Shown: piece after piece, positions 1-12,400 of the stretch
How positions within the stretch are numbered: position 1 is the stretch's first letter
Layout: each line of letters begins with the position of its first letter
Assembly: GCA_963576735.1 (NCBI GenBank)
Contig: OY755187.1
Coordinates: 4,774,001-4,838,000 of the forward strand
Reading direction: 5' to 3'
DNA from: Bedellia somnulentella
Lineage: Eukaryota; Arthropoda; Insecta; Lepidoptera; Bedelliidae
DNA length: 64,000 nucleotides
Made by a program: the position numbers and the translations under genes
Notes under the pieces: generated by a model
The model's database searches: none
Seen by the model: the letters and a program-made list of their open reading frames with translations, nothing else
Told to the model about the DNA's origin: nothing

Positions 1-419
1 TGTTCAACGTCATTTTTACTTAAACTATCTAAAACGCAGTATTATTGAGCTTCATACAATATTTTTTTTACTGCTTTTAAAATAAAATATTTTTGAGTGA
101 TGAAAACTGCCTAAAATGCAGTAAATTCAAATATTACTTCGCTTAAATCTGGAAAAGCTTATATTGACAAAACTCTAAAACCAACTAATACGCAGTATTT
201 ACATACATTACTTCGATTTAATTTGGAGAATCACTATCATATTTAATTTATGAACTAAGTAAAACGAAGTAACTTCTCATGTTACTGCCTTTTAGCTTGT
301 AGTGGACAGTTATTATTTTCTTGTAACTGCAAGCAAAACAGGTATAATAAAAACACTTACTGCAATTAAGTTGGTATTGCGTTGCATTTCTAAATCTTAA
401 TACTGACTAAATGGACGTA
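1..419. mobile_element. Left part of decayed DNA transposon with GCAGTAA-type subterminal repeats
   Basis: This stretch has repeated short motifs of the form CTAAAACGCAGTA / TTACTGCNTTTAG in both orientations (near 30, 67, 111, 185, 247, 284 and 355). The same motif recurs at 3290, 3366, 5580, 5603, 5645, 5700 and 5905, flanking a transposase-like reading frame at 3363-4888. I infer that 1-419 and 3289-5930 are one element split by a LINE insertion. The left terminus is probably outside the window. Confidence 0.55.
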
Positions 420-3288
420 ATCAAATCAAATCAAATCAAATCAAATCATTTATTTCTCAGATAATAAAATCCACAATTAATCATTACAAAAGTTAAAACA
501 CACAATTTCAAATAAAAATAAACTTAATCAATAAATGTTAAAAAACAAAATAATAATAATAAAATAATCAAAAGTTCATTACAATAGTTTTAAAACACAC
601 AATTTCAAATAAAAATAAACTTAATCACTAAATGTTAGAAAATAAAATAATAATAATAAAATAATCAAAACTATACAATTGAATAACGCCCCGACCCACA
701 GTACAATCCTATTTTACTTTAGGTAGTGCGCGTGCATGTATCATACTGCAGTGGTTTACATACTCGCAGTCAAACCTACTTGCAAATGCACTCAGTATGG
801 TGTTGGGGCTGTCCCGGATCCTGCGCCCCAGGGATGTGCACCGCTTGCGCATGGTGGTGTAGAAACAGTCAACCCTCGCCTCGGCGAACATCCCCGACGC
901 GCTACAGAAACGGGGCAGCCCCACAATCACCCTGAATGCATTATTGTACTGCACGCGTAGGGCACTGTACTGTTTCTGCGCATAATTAACCCACAGGCCG
1001 CTCGTGTAAAAACTGGTGCAGTAGGCTCGAAAAAGGCAGATTTTTACTTCAGTCGAGCAACGAGCAAACCTACGGGCAATCATATTCGCCCTCACAGACA
1101 GCGCCCTCCGCTCCCTCTCAATGTCTGCATTGTCCCTCAGGTCAGAGGTCACCCAGTGTCCTAGGTATTTAAATTCATGGACCTGCTGAAGTGGAGTGCC
1201 ATACAATTTGATGGCAGGTATTGGCAGCGGACAAGTGCTACCCCTGGCCTGAAAGACCATGCATTCGCTTTTCCTAACATTGTACTGTAGACCATGTGAG
1301 CGTGCATACGTTTCGCATATACCTAACATTTTCGATAGGCCACAGGCAGAGGCGCTGAGCAGAGCCATGTCGTCAGCGTAGCTAATGTTATTGACAGCGA
1401 CTCCGTCAATATGACAACCGACGCGGGCCCCGCTCAGCTCCTCTATCAGCGCGTTCACGTACAGGTTGAAAAGCTTCGGTGAGGTCAACCCCCCCTGCCT
1501 CACTCCGCACTCCAACCTGTACGGCTCCGAGTAGGCGTCTGACCATCTCACGACATTAACCTGGTGTTGGTACCAAAACTTAAAGATGTTTTTCACATCT
1601 TCGGGTAGCTTTATGTCTTCCAATTTTTGCCACAAGATGTCGTAATTAACCAGGTCAAATGCCTTAGAGAGGTCAAGGAAACAGGCATATACGGGTGTTC
1701 GTCTCTTAGTATAGTATTTGACAGTCTGTTTTAAACACAAGATAGCTGCCTCTGTTGATAAACCTGATCTGAAACCAAATTGGTTATCATGTAGTTTTAG
1801 ATGTTGATCTAATTGAACACTTAGTAAGCTGTCAAATACTTTTGCAATAATGGTAGCCAGTGAGATTGGTCTATAATTCGACTTGTCACTTGTGTCACCC
1901 GTTTTACTCTTCACGATTGGAACCACTACAGTTTTCATCATGTCGGCCGGTAAGTAAGAGTGACCAATACATAGTGTATAAAACATCGCCAACACGCGAG
2001 GTAAGTGAGGGCCTGCATTTCTAAGGTGTTCAATGCTTAGACCGTCGTGGCCCGGAGACTTACCGCGGGACATAGCATTTAAAGCTTTTCTAATATCTTT
2101 AGCTGTAAATCTAGTACTAGCCTCCAGACCACTAGACCCAATATCGCACACCGATAGCGATGGTCCCAATGGTGATTTTACGGTAAAGTGAGCTTTGAAA
2201 ATGTCAGCTATCCCCTTACTCTCACTGACACCTTCGACACTCACAGGGAGGCTCGGTTTGCTATTTAGCTTTTTGGTTGATTTCCAAAAACTTCTAAAAT
2301 CTAGGTTCAAATGTTCAGCTGTTATTTTGTCCATTTTAAGCTGTTCACTGTGGTTCTGACACCATTTTAATCGTGACTTAAAAATCTTACGGCTTTCTTG
2401 CATTCCATCATAAAAACGGCCGTTTTTCGGTTTCCCATACAGCACCCAAATTTGAAATTTAGACCTAGCCTCCATGTGAGCCTCCCTAACATGCCTGTTC
2501 CAACCCGGTACCGGTTTTTTTCTTACAAATTTTCTAGCATTTAATTTATTACTATCCGCCGCAGCCTTACTAAGAGAACTAACAATTTCAAAATATAATT
2601 GATCAATAACATGTCTATGGTTAAATTTATTACACGTAATGTCAGCACAATTTAAAAATTCATTCGGAAAATCTAATAATCTCAATTTATCATGGCACAA
2701 TTTAGTATAATTATTAATTTCGTCATAATTTCTTTCTCCCCACAAAACTTTACTAAATACATTATTTTTACTATATTCTAATACAGGCTTAATGTTATCT
2801 AAGTTACATTCTATAATTAACGGAAAGTGGTCCGACCAACGCACGTCGTAATTGGGATAAATGTCACAAATTGAATTTGCGGCTGCTTTTGTAACTACAC
2901 AGTGGTCTAGCCAGCTTGTAGACCCGGTTGCCTCACTTATAAAAGTAAATGTATTCGAGTTTAGACCTAAAGCCTCAATGTCCGCACATATCCAGTCTTG
3001 TTCTAAACAAAATTTGGTTAATTCATCAAAAAATGTTTTACTCGGATTAGCATTAAAGTCACCTAATATATACACTGAATTTGCATTGTTACTGTCTATA
3101 ATAGCACTCACCAGGCTAAGACAATCCGTAAACTCCGCTAAGTTATCTTTTTTATCCGTAGGCATGTATACACTGAACACTATGAGCGACCTTTGACCTA
3201 TTGAAATGCTTATAGCACACACGCGCGGATTGTTACACTGCACTATAGACACATTTGGAAAAACACTCTTATTCCACAGTAATGAACT
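420..3288 (-). mobile_element. 5'-truncated non-LTR retrotransposon (APE-type LINE) inserted in the DNA transposon
   Basis: On the minus strand the element runs from a truncated endonuclease domain (about 3288) through reverse transcriptase to a short 3' UTR and a (TTTGA)n tail at 424-447. The 3' UTR (448-708) contains a direct duplication of about 97 bp, seen as two copies of CACACAATTTCAAATAAAAA near 499 and 596. Sequence with TTACTGC motifs lies on both sides, so it landed inside the transposon. The clade is not certain; endonuclease plus YADD RT and a simple-repeat tail fit the CR1/Jockey-like groups. Confidence 0.85.
709..3288 (-). CDS. LINE ORF2 fragment: endonuclease (partial) and reverse transcriptase
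   Basis: This is an intact reading frame of about 850 codons. The displayed start at 3252 is not a true start: the frame stays open upstream to about 3288 with residues LLWNKSVFPN, typical of the interior of an APE endonuclease. Visible motifs are GDFNAN and SDHFP of the endonuclease (first ~150 residues), then RT blocks including KSPGHDGLS, the FLDLSKAFD motif, RQGGLTSP and the catalytic YADD. It ends with a C-terminal domain and stop at 709. In the intact element the protein would nick DNA and reverse transcribe its own RNA. The N-terminal endonuclease and any ORF1 are missing, so the copy cannot be autonomous, yet there are no internal stops, suggesting a recent insertion. Confidence 0.88.
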   Translation of the reverse strand, partial: SSLLWNKSVFPNVSIVQCNNPRVCAISISIGQRSLIVFSVYMPTDKKDNLAEFTDCLSLVSAIIDSNNANSVYILGDFNANPSKTFFDELTKFCLEQDWICADIEALGLNSNTFTFISEATGSTSWLDHCVVTKAAANSICDIYPNYDVRWSDHFPLIIECNLDNIKPVLEYSKNNVFSKVLWGERNYDEINNYTKLCHDKLRLLDFPNEFLNCADITCNKFNHRHVIDQLYFEIVSSLSKAAADSNKLNARKFVRKKPVPGWNRHVREAHMEARSKFQIWVLYGKPKNGRFYDGMQESRKIFKSRLKWCQNHSEQLKMDKITAEHLNLDFRSFWKSTKKLNSKPSLPVSVEGVSESKGIADIFKAHFTVKSPLGPSLSVCDIGSSGLEASTRFTAKDIRKALNAMSRGKSPGHDGLSIEHLRNAGPHLPRVLAMFYTLCIGHSYLPADMMKTVVVPIVKSKTGDTSDKSNYRPISLATIIAKVFDSLLSVQLDQHLKLHDNQFGFRSGLSTEAAILCLKQTVKYYTKRRTPVYACFLDLSKAFDLVNYDILWQKLEDIKLPEDVKNIFKFWYQHQVNVVRWSDAYSEPYRLECGVRQGGLTSPKLFNLYVNALIEELSGARVGCHIDGVAVNNISYADDMALLSASACGLSKMLGICETYARSHGLQYNVRKSECMVFQARGSTCPLPIPAIKLYGTPLQQVHEFKYLGHWVTSDLRDNADIERERRALSVRANMIARRFARCSTEVKICLFRAYCTSFYTSGLWVNYAQKQYSALRVQYNNAFRVIVGLPRFCSASGMFAEARVDCFYTTMRKRCTSLGRRIRDSPNTILSAFASRFDCEYVNHCSMIHARALPKVK

Positions 3289-5930
3289 AATTTACTGCGG
3301 TTTAATTTGTACTTAAAATAAATATTTAATATACAGAACACCCTAATTGTAAGTATTTTGAGGTGATTACTGCGTTTTATTTAGTAACTGAAGTACGGTG
3401 CAGTCAAGTGTCAGACAAAGCTAAACGGCCGCGGATTGTAACTTATAAGTATGTTTTATCCAAAGAAGAAGACGTGACTATTGACGTTTGTAAAACCTTT
3501 TTTCTGGGTACACTCGGCTACAAACCAAAGAACGACAAACACATTCTGTCAGTACTTAAAAAGTCTATTACAGATCAGTGTGACAAAAGAGATGGCCGCA
3601 ATTTAAAACCCACAATTATTGACAGGGAGTTAATTAAACAACATATCGAATCGTTCAATCCAGAAGTGCATCATTACCGTAGGAGTCATGCACCTAATAG
3701 AAGGTATCTACCAAGTGATCTTACGATTACAGACATGTTCAATAATTTCATCGCAAAGTATTCGGGCTACTGCAGTATGGGGACATACAAAGACACTCTG
3801 TCTAACGAAAAGAACATATCGTTCGCGAAGCTTGGCCACGAGCAGTGTGATATGTGTGAAAAATTTGACCTACACAATCCAATTCATGTCAAAGATGGCT
3901 ATGCTAATGATTGTGCGATTTGCGAAATGCATGCTCGCCACATACGCCGCTATACCCAAGCTCGAATAAAATACGATGCCGATAAAGCGCAGCCATGTCC
4001 ACCGAGTGTCACTTTTGTTTCTGTTGACCTGCAAAAAGTGATAATGCTACTCCGATTAGATGTTTTTAAAACTGTATTATTTTGTCCGAGATTAGTAGCA
4101 TATAATGAAACTTTTGTTCCCCTTCACAATTTTACATCCGGTGATGTCTTTTCTGCGGTGTGGCACGAAGGTATAGCAGGACGTTACCAAGAAGATCTCG
4201 TGAGTACTTACCGTTCCATTTTTTCTCAGCAACCGGGACGCAAAACATATAATTTTATGGGTTGATAACTGCTCGGCCCAGAATAAAAACTATTGCCTGT
4301 TCACATTTCTAATCACTATCATAAATTGCTCAGACATAGCTAGCACTCAAATAGAATTAACATTTTTTGAACCAGGGCACACCTTTATGTCGGCTGATTC
4401 ATTCCACCACTTCGTTGAACAGTCCCTGGCCAAAAAAGGAAAAGTCTATGACTACCAAGATTTTTTAGATTGTATAAAGCAATCAATTAAGTCTGGAAAT
4501 GTAATTACTAAAGATATGCAAATACATGATTTTTATAATTACAAATCTCACATCGCAGAGACAAAAATGAAGGACAGTGACGGAAATAGAATATACCTAA
4601 GAGATATTGTGCAAGTTATGGTAAAACGAGGAGATTACAAGCTGTATTACAAAACTGATTATGAGGAATGTGAGTATAAGCATCTGTTTTGCTTAAAAAA
4701 TACAAAAAAATCCAATAGCTACTCAAAAGACTGACCTTTGTGGAATAGAAGTGCATAGAAAAGCTAAGCTTTTAAAAGACGTAGGCCCGTTAATGCCAGA
4801 AAATAGGTTACTATTTTGGAAAAATCTTACTACTTACAGTGGTGCAGCTAAAAAAAAGGGGGTTGTATTCGACGTCGATGACGAGTAGTTTTTATTCTTT
4901 TATTATTTTCCGAACTTTAAGTGTATTAATTAAGGCTATTTTTAAATTACCTGTTCCGTAAAACTAAGTTACAAATAACGTGCCATATTTAAATGTGTTT
5001 TTCCTACTTAAACGACCGTCATTTATTGTATAGAAGGGTGTTTAACATTCCTAAGAGTAAGTCGTTTCATATACAATTGTACCTACCTCACAGTTACCTA
5101 GGCATAAAGAGAAAGCTCAAATAATTTTTAAATATGTATACTTACTTACCTAGTTTGTTGCTAAGGTAGTGGTAATATTTTGTTCCTAACGGCCGCCTTA
5201 CTGAATATTTTCGAGGTAAATCTAGATGTAAGATAATTTTTAATACTGATTTTGAAAGACTGTGCATAAGACTGTAGTAGTAATAGAATTTTAAACTACC
5301 TTTTTATTATGATTATGTTGCTTCTAAAGCTTTTGTTACGAAGGTTGTTAGATTTATAGTTTTTTTGTGATTAATTAGGTATGTGCCCACCTAACTGCCG
5401 CCTAGCGGGATAGTTCCTAGATGTAAGCTAAGAACTGATTTTTATATAATTCAATAAAGGATTGATTTAAAGTTTAACTAGCATTTTTATTCATAAAGAT
5501 TTATTTTTTGCTGATACTGCCAGATCTTTGTATTTACTGTCCCTACAAATCTGATAATTCATAGCACATAACAAATTAAAATGCAGTACTTTCAGCAACT
5601 TTACTGCGCTTTAGCTAGGATCCTTAACGAGAAAAACATCAAAAAAGCAGTAATAGCTTATTTTACGGCATTTTAGTTTGGAAACGTTTAAAAAACCGTA
5701 GCAGTAATGGTAACAGAAATCACCTGAGTTCACTAAAAATACCATAATTTATTTAGTTGACGCACCATGTACTTTATTTTGTACTTATTTTTAAGCCAGA
5801 TAACCCTAGTTTCATTTGTCATTCAAAGATTAATTATAAACTTAGTGGTAACAAAATTAAGCCATTTTGAAACCTTTAAACGCGTTTTTCTCGAAATCTT
5901 ACTGCGGTTTAGTCTCGGGACGGCAGAGCA
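3289..5930 (+). mobile_element. Right part of the DNA transposon with transposase remnant
   Basis: It contains a broken transposase-like frame (3363-4888) followed by about 700 bp of AT-rich noncoding sequence. A cluster of subterminal motifs follows (TTACTGCGCTTTAG near 5603, AAAGCAGTAA near 5645, GCAGTAA near 5700, TTACTGCGGTTTAG near 5905). The last motif sets the approximate right end. I could not find a clean terminal inverted repeat or target duplication because the left terminus is not in view. Confidence 0.5.
3363..4888 (+). pseudogene. Transposase-like pseudogene, two frameshifts
   Basis: Three overlapping frames together read as one protein. Frame 1 runs to about 4257 and includes a Cys-rich segment (CDMCEKF..CAICEMH) and VDLQKVIML. 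A +1 shift at about 4258 gives WVDNCSAQNKNY and, in the 4387-4734 frame, GHTFMSADSFHH. A second shift in an A-run near 4695 restores the C-terminus, ending in VVFDVDDE at 4888. The DLQKV..VDNCSAQNKN..GHTFMSAD series of acidic residues looks like an RNase-H-fold DDE transposase core of a type found in many insect genomes. A Sola-type superfamily is one possibility, but I cannot assign it by eye. The true start is absent; the first codons fall in the subterminal repeat, so upstream coding was lost. Confidence 0.6.
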
Positions 5931-6090
5931 ATGAACTCAGTGGGACATTGATAACAATTTAAAAAGGCGTCTGTACCATTTTTGCTTACAGTTTTAAACA
6001 CGAGAAGAAATCAACAAGTAGTATAACTTTATGATGACCTTAGAATAAATTTCACACCAGCAAATCTTATTTTCATGTAGAATTTATTTT
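5931..6090. other. Unassigned intronic sequence
   Basis: Short AT-rich spacer between the DNA transposon and the tRNA-like repeat; no recognisable feature. Confidence 0.4.
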
Positions 6091-6094
6091 ACTA

Positions 6095-6235
6095 AACACC
6101 CAAGGAAAGAAAAAATTTACCGCCAGCAGGACTTGAACCTGCGACATCTCGGTCTACACCCGGTCGCTCTACCAACAGAGCTATGTTGCATTGACCGGGG
6201 CTGATGGCGTTTTCTTTCCTTGATTGCTTACTACT
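6095..6235 (-). mobile_element. tRNA-like SINE fragment (T-related)
   Basis: Read on the minus strand it has a tRNA-like D-arm with A box (TAGCTCTGTTGGTAGAGCG), a T-arm with B box GGTTCAAGTCC in a GCAGG..CCTGC stem, then TTTTTTCTTTCCTTGG. That tail matches the T elements at 42.5 and 43.1 kb. The anticodon region differs from those copies. It lies about 20 bp beyond the splice donor of CA-related exon 7. Confidence 0.65.
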
Positions 6236-6256
6236 TGAAAATCTGTGAATACTCAC

Positions 6257-6411
6257 CTCCTGCTTAGATATATAAATAGGCTTATTGAAGACGATCCACA
6301 CGGCCGTCTCCCAGCAACCAGGATGTGTCGTGGAACCCTCGTACGTCAAGTATTGTTGCGTGTTTGGCAGCAACGAACTCAGTGGAAGATGCTTGATGGG
6401 GAACGAGCTTC
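6257..6411 (-). CDS. CA-related protein exon 7
   Basis: 155 nt, acceptor TTTATCCAG before 6411 and donor GTGAGT after 6257. It encodes 52 residues including LLPNTQQYLTYEGSTTHPGC and WETAVWIVFNKP, the conserved substrate-pocket strand of the fold. It ends in phase 0 at KQE; the next exon is not in the window. Confidence 0.93.
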
Positions 6412-9400
6412 CTGGATAAATAAACAGAAAAATATTTCGATTTGATGTTGGGTTTGTTAGGAGTGTCAAATATTGACCTAAGATTTATTTATATTATCAG
6501 CTATCATTACTTTTACATGTAATGGATTGCGTACCTTTTTAGATTAATCATTTTTCGTTTCGAATAAAACGAAGCTAGAGAGGTTTGCCAGGATCGTACA
6601 AAGTTGTGGTTGATGGCCTCTGCCTACCCTAATGGGATCTAACGGCGTGAGTATAAGTTAGTAAGAATGTTAGTTTACCAAAAATATTTTCGACATTTAT
6701 ATTTGGAAAAATTGAGAGAACAACTCTATCGACGGTAGACTCATCAAATTGTAAACGGATTGCTGATACGAATAAAAGTTAAAATTGGCGCCACAAAACT
6801 AAAACGAGACTTGGCTAGTTTCAGCCGCCATGTTTTAGTATGAATCAATCAAAACTCATTCAGCCCCAATCAAAATGTCGAATGCTACGGTTTAGAAAGT
6901 TTTTCTAACTATGAAAATCATGATAATATTATAAAAAGACTTGCTGGCTCAATAAAAATTAGTTACCTCCTCCTTTTTTTGAAGTCGGTTAATAAGTGCA
7001 TTTCAATATTTCAAAAAAACATAAGAACTACCCTTGTTATTAATCAATAGTTTATTTATTTATTTACGTTTACGTCCTTTGAAACATAAACATATACCTA
7101 AACGTTCACGCCGAATATCCCCGAAGGGGTTGGCAGAGGTACTAATACTTCTGAACATCACGTGACATTGTCACTTGGCGTCCAGATCACGTCCTATTAT
7201 CCGACTTTTTTGGGTTGTATTAGGGGTTTTAAAAACCATTGGTTTAGAGTGACCCATGATTGACCCAACCAGACATCCTTAATTTCACTATTTCCATCCT
7301 GTCATTCAAAATACTGACCTGATTAAAGTAACTAAGACTAAATAACTTTTTTAGGATTGAAATCAAGAAAATAAGTATGCAGGTTCATGGTTTTAACCAC
7401 GTTTTAACTTACCTCTGTAAATAACTTTATTGAATGCGCTCGTTATTAATCTCAGCTCATTATTGGTTGGTTCACCGATCTAAAAAAAATTTTTTTTATT
7501 GAAATAACTATAATCTTAAAGCATCTACTTACCTATATGTCTCTGTTCTCATTAATAACTAGCGAGAAATTAAGAGGTGGTAAATATTTATAATATTTTT
7601 TTTTTCTAAATTAACAATTGTAGAAAAAATAAATTGCCTATAACTATAGGATATCCTCTTTGTCTAGAAGTATTTGATTTGGCAAAAAAATAACTTACGC
7701 TTTGCTGATTTTAGCTTAAAACATCAATACTCCACCGCTCTCTAACTATCATTGAGAACCTTTTATTTAAAAATCTTGTTCAAGTGAATTATTTTAAAAC
7801 CGGTTAAAACTAAAGCAACTTACTTGAACCATAAGCGATATCCCGACTACTCCTTGAGACTTGTGCTGAGCTTCTGACATATTATGGTACAACTCCTTGT
7901 TGAAGCCGTACAACTGAATCTGAAAAGAAATTTCAGTTAAGTTGGTATTATAAGACGTTTGAAGACCAGATTAAAACCGTGATAGCCCAGTGGGTAGAAC
8001 ACTCGGTTATCGTGCAAACGACTAGTGTTCAAATCCTGGGTCGGGCCTACACCAATTTGTCTTTTCTAAAGACATATGTGTGGTTAATTTATCATGGTTG
8101 TTAACGGTGAGGGAAAACATCGTGAGGAAACACACATGGCTGAGTTGTACTTAGTCATGTGACAGTGTATTCGTACAAAACGGCGATAGGCTTGCCCCCT
8201 ATCACGTGAGTACACTGTCCATGCAAAACGTGGGTACTCTGAACACCAGGTGACAACGTGATGTTCAGAAGTATTAGTACCTCTGCCAACCCCTTCGGGG
8301 ATATTCGGCGTGAACGTATATGCTTATTATGCTTATGCTTATTAAAACGTTCTTATCAAAGCGGGAGTCCAAAAACAGGAGGATAAAAGAGCATGTATGA
8401 AAAGAATAATGATTTGAGAGAAGCAAGAAAAATTTTTCAGAATTCATCAAAAAATGTTAACGGTGAGAGTAAACATCATGAGGAAACCCACATGGCTAAG
8501 TTGCACTTTCTTATAAGATAGTGTGTTCGTATAAAACGACGAAAAGCCTGCCCTTATCATATGAGCGCACTGTCCAAACAAAACGTTAGTACTCTGAAAA
8601 CCAAAGGACAACGTGATGTGATATTAAGAAGTATTAGTACATACATAAATACATATACTCACGGCTATAAATCCCAAGAAGGGGTAGCCAGAGCTAAGGA
8701 ATTAGAAACTCCTCTACCACTTTGGAAAGTTATGTAAGGTAAAGATGTTTAAATAAAGGTTTTTGGTAATGGGTCTCCAACCGCATCGCCCAAAATCCCT
8801 TAAAAGCCCCAATACCGTTAGTCGCCTTTTACGTACACCCACCAGAAGAAATGGGGTAGTGCTATTCTAAGCCGACACTACACAGCTTTAATTAGAAGTA
8901 TTAGTACTTCTGCCAACCCTTTCAGGGATATACGGCGTGAACGTTTGAGTTGTTCAAAGAAGCGATCAAAAGTCTCTACAATAATATTAAAAACACTTCA
9001 TTAGCGACCGTTAGTCAACTCTTGTAATAAAATGTAACTGAAACACCAGGAGGCCTAGTACTAGCGCAATTTTATCGCCTCGATATCGGGTAGAATGAGA
9101 TGACAGTATAAGATACTAAGTAAGTGCGAAAAATATGGCTGTTGATCTTATTAAAAGGTCGCTCGTACTAGCTATGTAACTGGTTCGAGATTGTAAATGG
9201 CGAAATCCAAACGCAGAAATTCAATTAAAAAAATATATGATGTGCAGTATATCTTTGCATTGCTATTCTTCTATATATACATACATATACCACGCCATTG
9301 GGGTAGGCAGAGGCTATCAATCGCCACTTGGTATGGTCCTCACAAACGTCTCTAGCTTCGTTTACATCCATCAATCTTCTTATACATGCTCTTTTATTCT

Positions 9401-12400
9401 TCACACATCGGACGCCTGCCTTTTTGAGCACACTCGCTATTTGGTCGCCTATAAATCTTCTTGTCAATCAAAATAATATTATTTTTAAATGAATGAATAA
9501 GTGTTAATAACAGTATTATTGTATAAAACCACAAATCCAGATGCATAATTTCCAATATCCATTATTAAATTAATCAGCATTCCGTCTGTTTACCTGCACA
9601 ATATTGTATATACATTTTGGTTTAGTTGCGCGTCGCAATGTTGAGTAACTGTCAATTTTGCGGTTTCGATCTCCGCATAACTATGCCGGGTGGCATTTTG
9701 GTAAATGTGCTCGTGATTTTGATGAATATTGTCATTGACATTACTATCACAATGAGATATAAGATATTTCATGGATAATTTACGTTAAGATTCTGGCGAA
9801 CTTCCTAATCAGAGGAATTTTGGTCGTAGAAAACTTAACCCTTTTATTTAACTTACTTTTAATCAACTTATGTTTTTTTCTATTTTAATACATACATATA
9901 TATATATACTCACGCCTATAAATCCCTAGAAGGTGTTGCTGGAGCTACAAATTAAATAAAAAGCTCAGCCGCTTTTGGAAGATGTGTGGGGATAAGATTG
10001 CAAAACAAAGGACCACCTACGCGAAGAAATGGGGTAGTGCTATTCTAAGCCACACTTCACAGCTATATATTAACTTATTTTCTCATATTAATAATTTTTA
10101 CTGATACGGGATCTGCAAATACTAAATATATTGAACTGCTCTACAAACCACTATTGTCTAGTTATTTAGTAAATAGGGACTTCTGTCCCATGATGTAGAT
10201 GTAAAGCAATTGACTTTAAATTCATGGGTCTTGAGTTTGATTTTACAAAAATAAGTTATCAAATTTAATTTGAAAGTTGAAAGAAAGGATTCGATTTCAC
10301 AAAAATAAGTTATCAAATTTAATTTGAAAGTTGAAAGAAAGGAGGATATCGATTGCATATTGATAGATTTGAAATTTTAAATATTTATATCAAATACTTT
10401 CGCAACTGTATACGCACGTAATTATAGAATAGGTACTCATTTTATTTATCATGTCTATAAATCATAACTAAATGTTTTAACTTCTTTAAATTTAAATATT
10501 TATTTCTTAATTACTATTATATACCTAGATCATTGTCCAAAGTTAACAAGCTATTCTAATATTAGTTGATTCGATTGAAATAGCCTAATCAAGTAAATGA
10601 AGCCAATTCATTTAGCAGTGAAATAATACCCTTATTTAATCAATTAGTATCTATGACGTAGGAAGGAGTGTTGTGAAATAGAATAGTTGGAAAATAATAT
10701 CGGGCTTTAATATCTCCAGCTTAACATTTTAAGAGTCTAAGCAAGAAGTGGTTTTTCTACAATGTATTATACAGTTTTGTATTAGAGTTTAGAATTTATA
10801 TTTTATTTGCCGTGTAGTGCCGGCTTAGAATGTCCCTACCCCTTTTTACCCACGGATGTCATGAGAGGCGACTAAGGGTATGGGGCTTGTCTACGCCTAA
10901 TATAATTGTAGTTTCTTTACAAAAGTTCTTTTTATTGCATTTGGAAGTAAAACAAACGGTGCTTTATTTCTACCATCTTCTCTATCGACTCTCAATTGTG
11001 GAGAATCTGAAAACTCTGCCTACTCCTTTTTGGGATTTATAGCCTTGATTATATGTATGTATGTTTATTTTTATTTGAATTATTTCAGTTCGTTTATATT
11101 TCAAATTAGTTGAATTTGAAATTTAAAAAGGCTGGTAACTTAGGTACGTATATTAAGTTTTTATAGTCATAAGGCGTGTGTTTCGTTAGGTTTATAATTT
11201 GTTTTTATATACGATAGCCTTTACAGACGAATAAAATAATATAACTAATAAATAAAGGATAAATAAAAGAAAGAAAAATTTCGACACCAGCGGGGGGGTC
11301 GAACCCGGAGGTCGCGGGTTCCATCCCTGCCGGTGTCGAAATTTTTCCTTCTTTTATTTATTAGTAATGATCCCAACATGTGGTTTTCACGAAATAAGGT
11401 TAGATGGAAAAAATCAAACATACCGTAAAGCGCCATACAGAAAAACATTTGAATTCGTAGTAAAAAATAAATTAATTGAATATCCGAAAAATAATACAAC
11501 ACAACATTCAATACAATGATGCACCAGCTCTACTTACCTCTCCAGGAAAAGTGTGATGGTCAATCTGATGCTCCGATCCTCTGTTATCTTCCATGCCATA
11601 ATGGAAGTATATCTCCTCAAACTGGTAGCGATAGGAAAGTGGGCCCCCGCTGATGTTCACTTGGTGCTTCGAGTCTTTCTCTACCCTCAGCACTAAGGAT
11701 TGTCCGGTGTTGTGGAGTACTCCGCTCACCTGGGAAAAAGATTTTAAACTATACTTACAAGTAAAAAGACAGGTGCCTAAAGTATGGAGGAATAAAGGTC
11801 ATGTATAAAACATTGACGAACTCACGAGGCATAGATAGTACTGATAGCATGAGTATATATTTTTGTATTATGTTATTGATAATTAGTATAATTCGTTAAT
11901 TTATACAATTTAGCTATCCTATTAATATTCTAAATGTAAATAAAAAAGAGTAGATAATGCATTATAAAAAAGTTAATGAAGAAAGTGTGAAACTCTTAAA
12001 CCCGAATTTTATTTTACCGAAAACTAATCGACTTTTTTTTAATTGCCATAATATTGTTTCACCGAAATTTCAAATACCATATTCTTACATTCCAGATTAT
12101 CGATTGACTTTTTTTTTCTTTACTATCATTATGATTAACCACTAGAACGAATTCCCACAGAATAAAAAACCAGATATACCTTAATTCCGCAATATTGCTT
12201 TTCCGAATAATCACTATTCCAAAAAAATCATTTTCCATACATTTGAAATACAGATTTATTGAATGATACCTACTGCTATGAATAATTTTGCAGGCATATT
12301 TTATGTAAGTAGTATACCCCGCCCCCCGACCCCTATATGCAGCAAGAATGCAAGCAAGCTGCAAGCAAGCAAGTATGCATATAGGCATGCATCAGGCATT

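Noticed and set aside
709..3196. Plus-strand open frames opposite the LINE (726-960, 2861-3196)
   Set aside because: Shadows of the minus-strand endonuclease/RT frame, which has clear motifs; these have none.
420..3288. A clear target duplication around the LINE
   Set aside because: GACTAAATG on the left and GAACTAATT on the right are similar but not convincing.
1..6250. Search for the missing last exon of the CA-related gene
   Set aside because: No minus-strand stretch with the expected C-terminal motifs was found; the region is transposon and LINE, so the exon is taken to lie outside the window.
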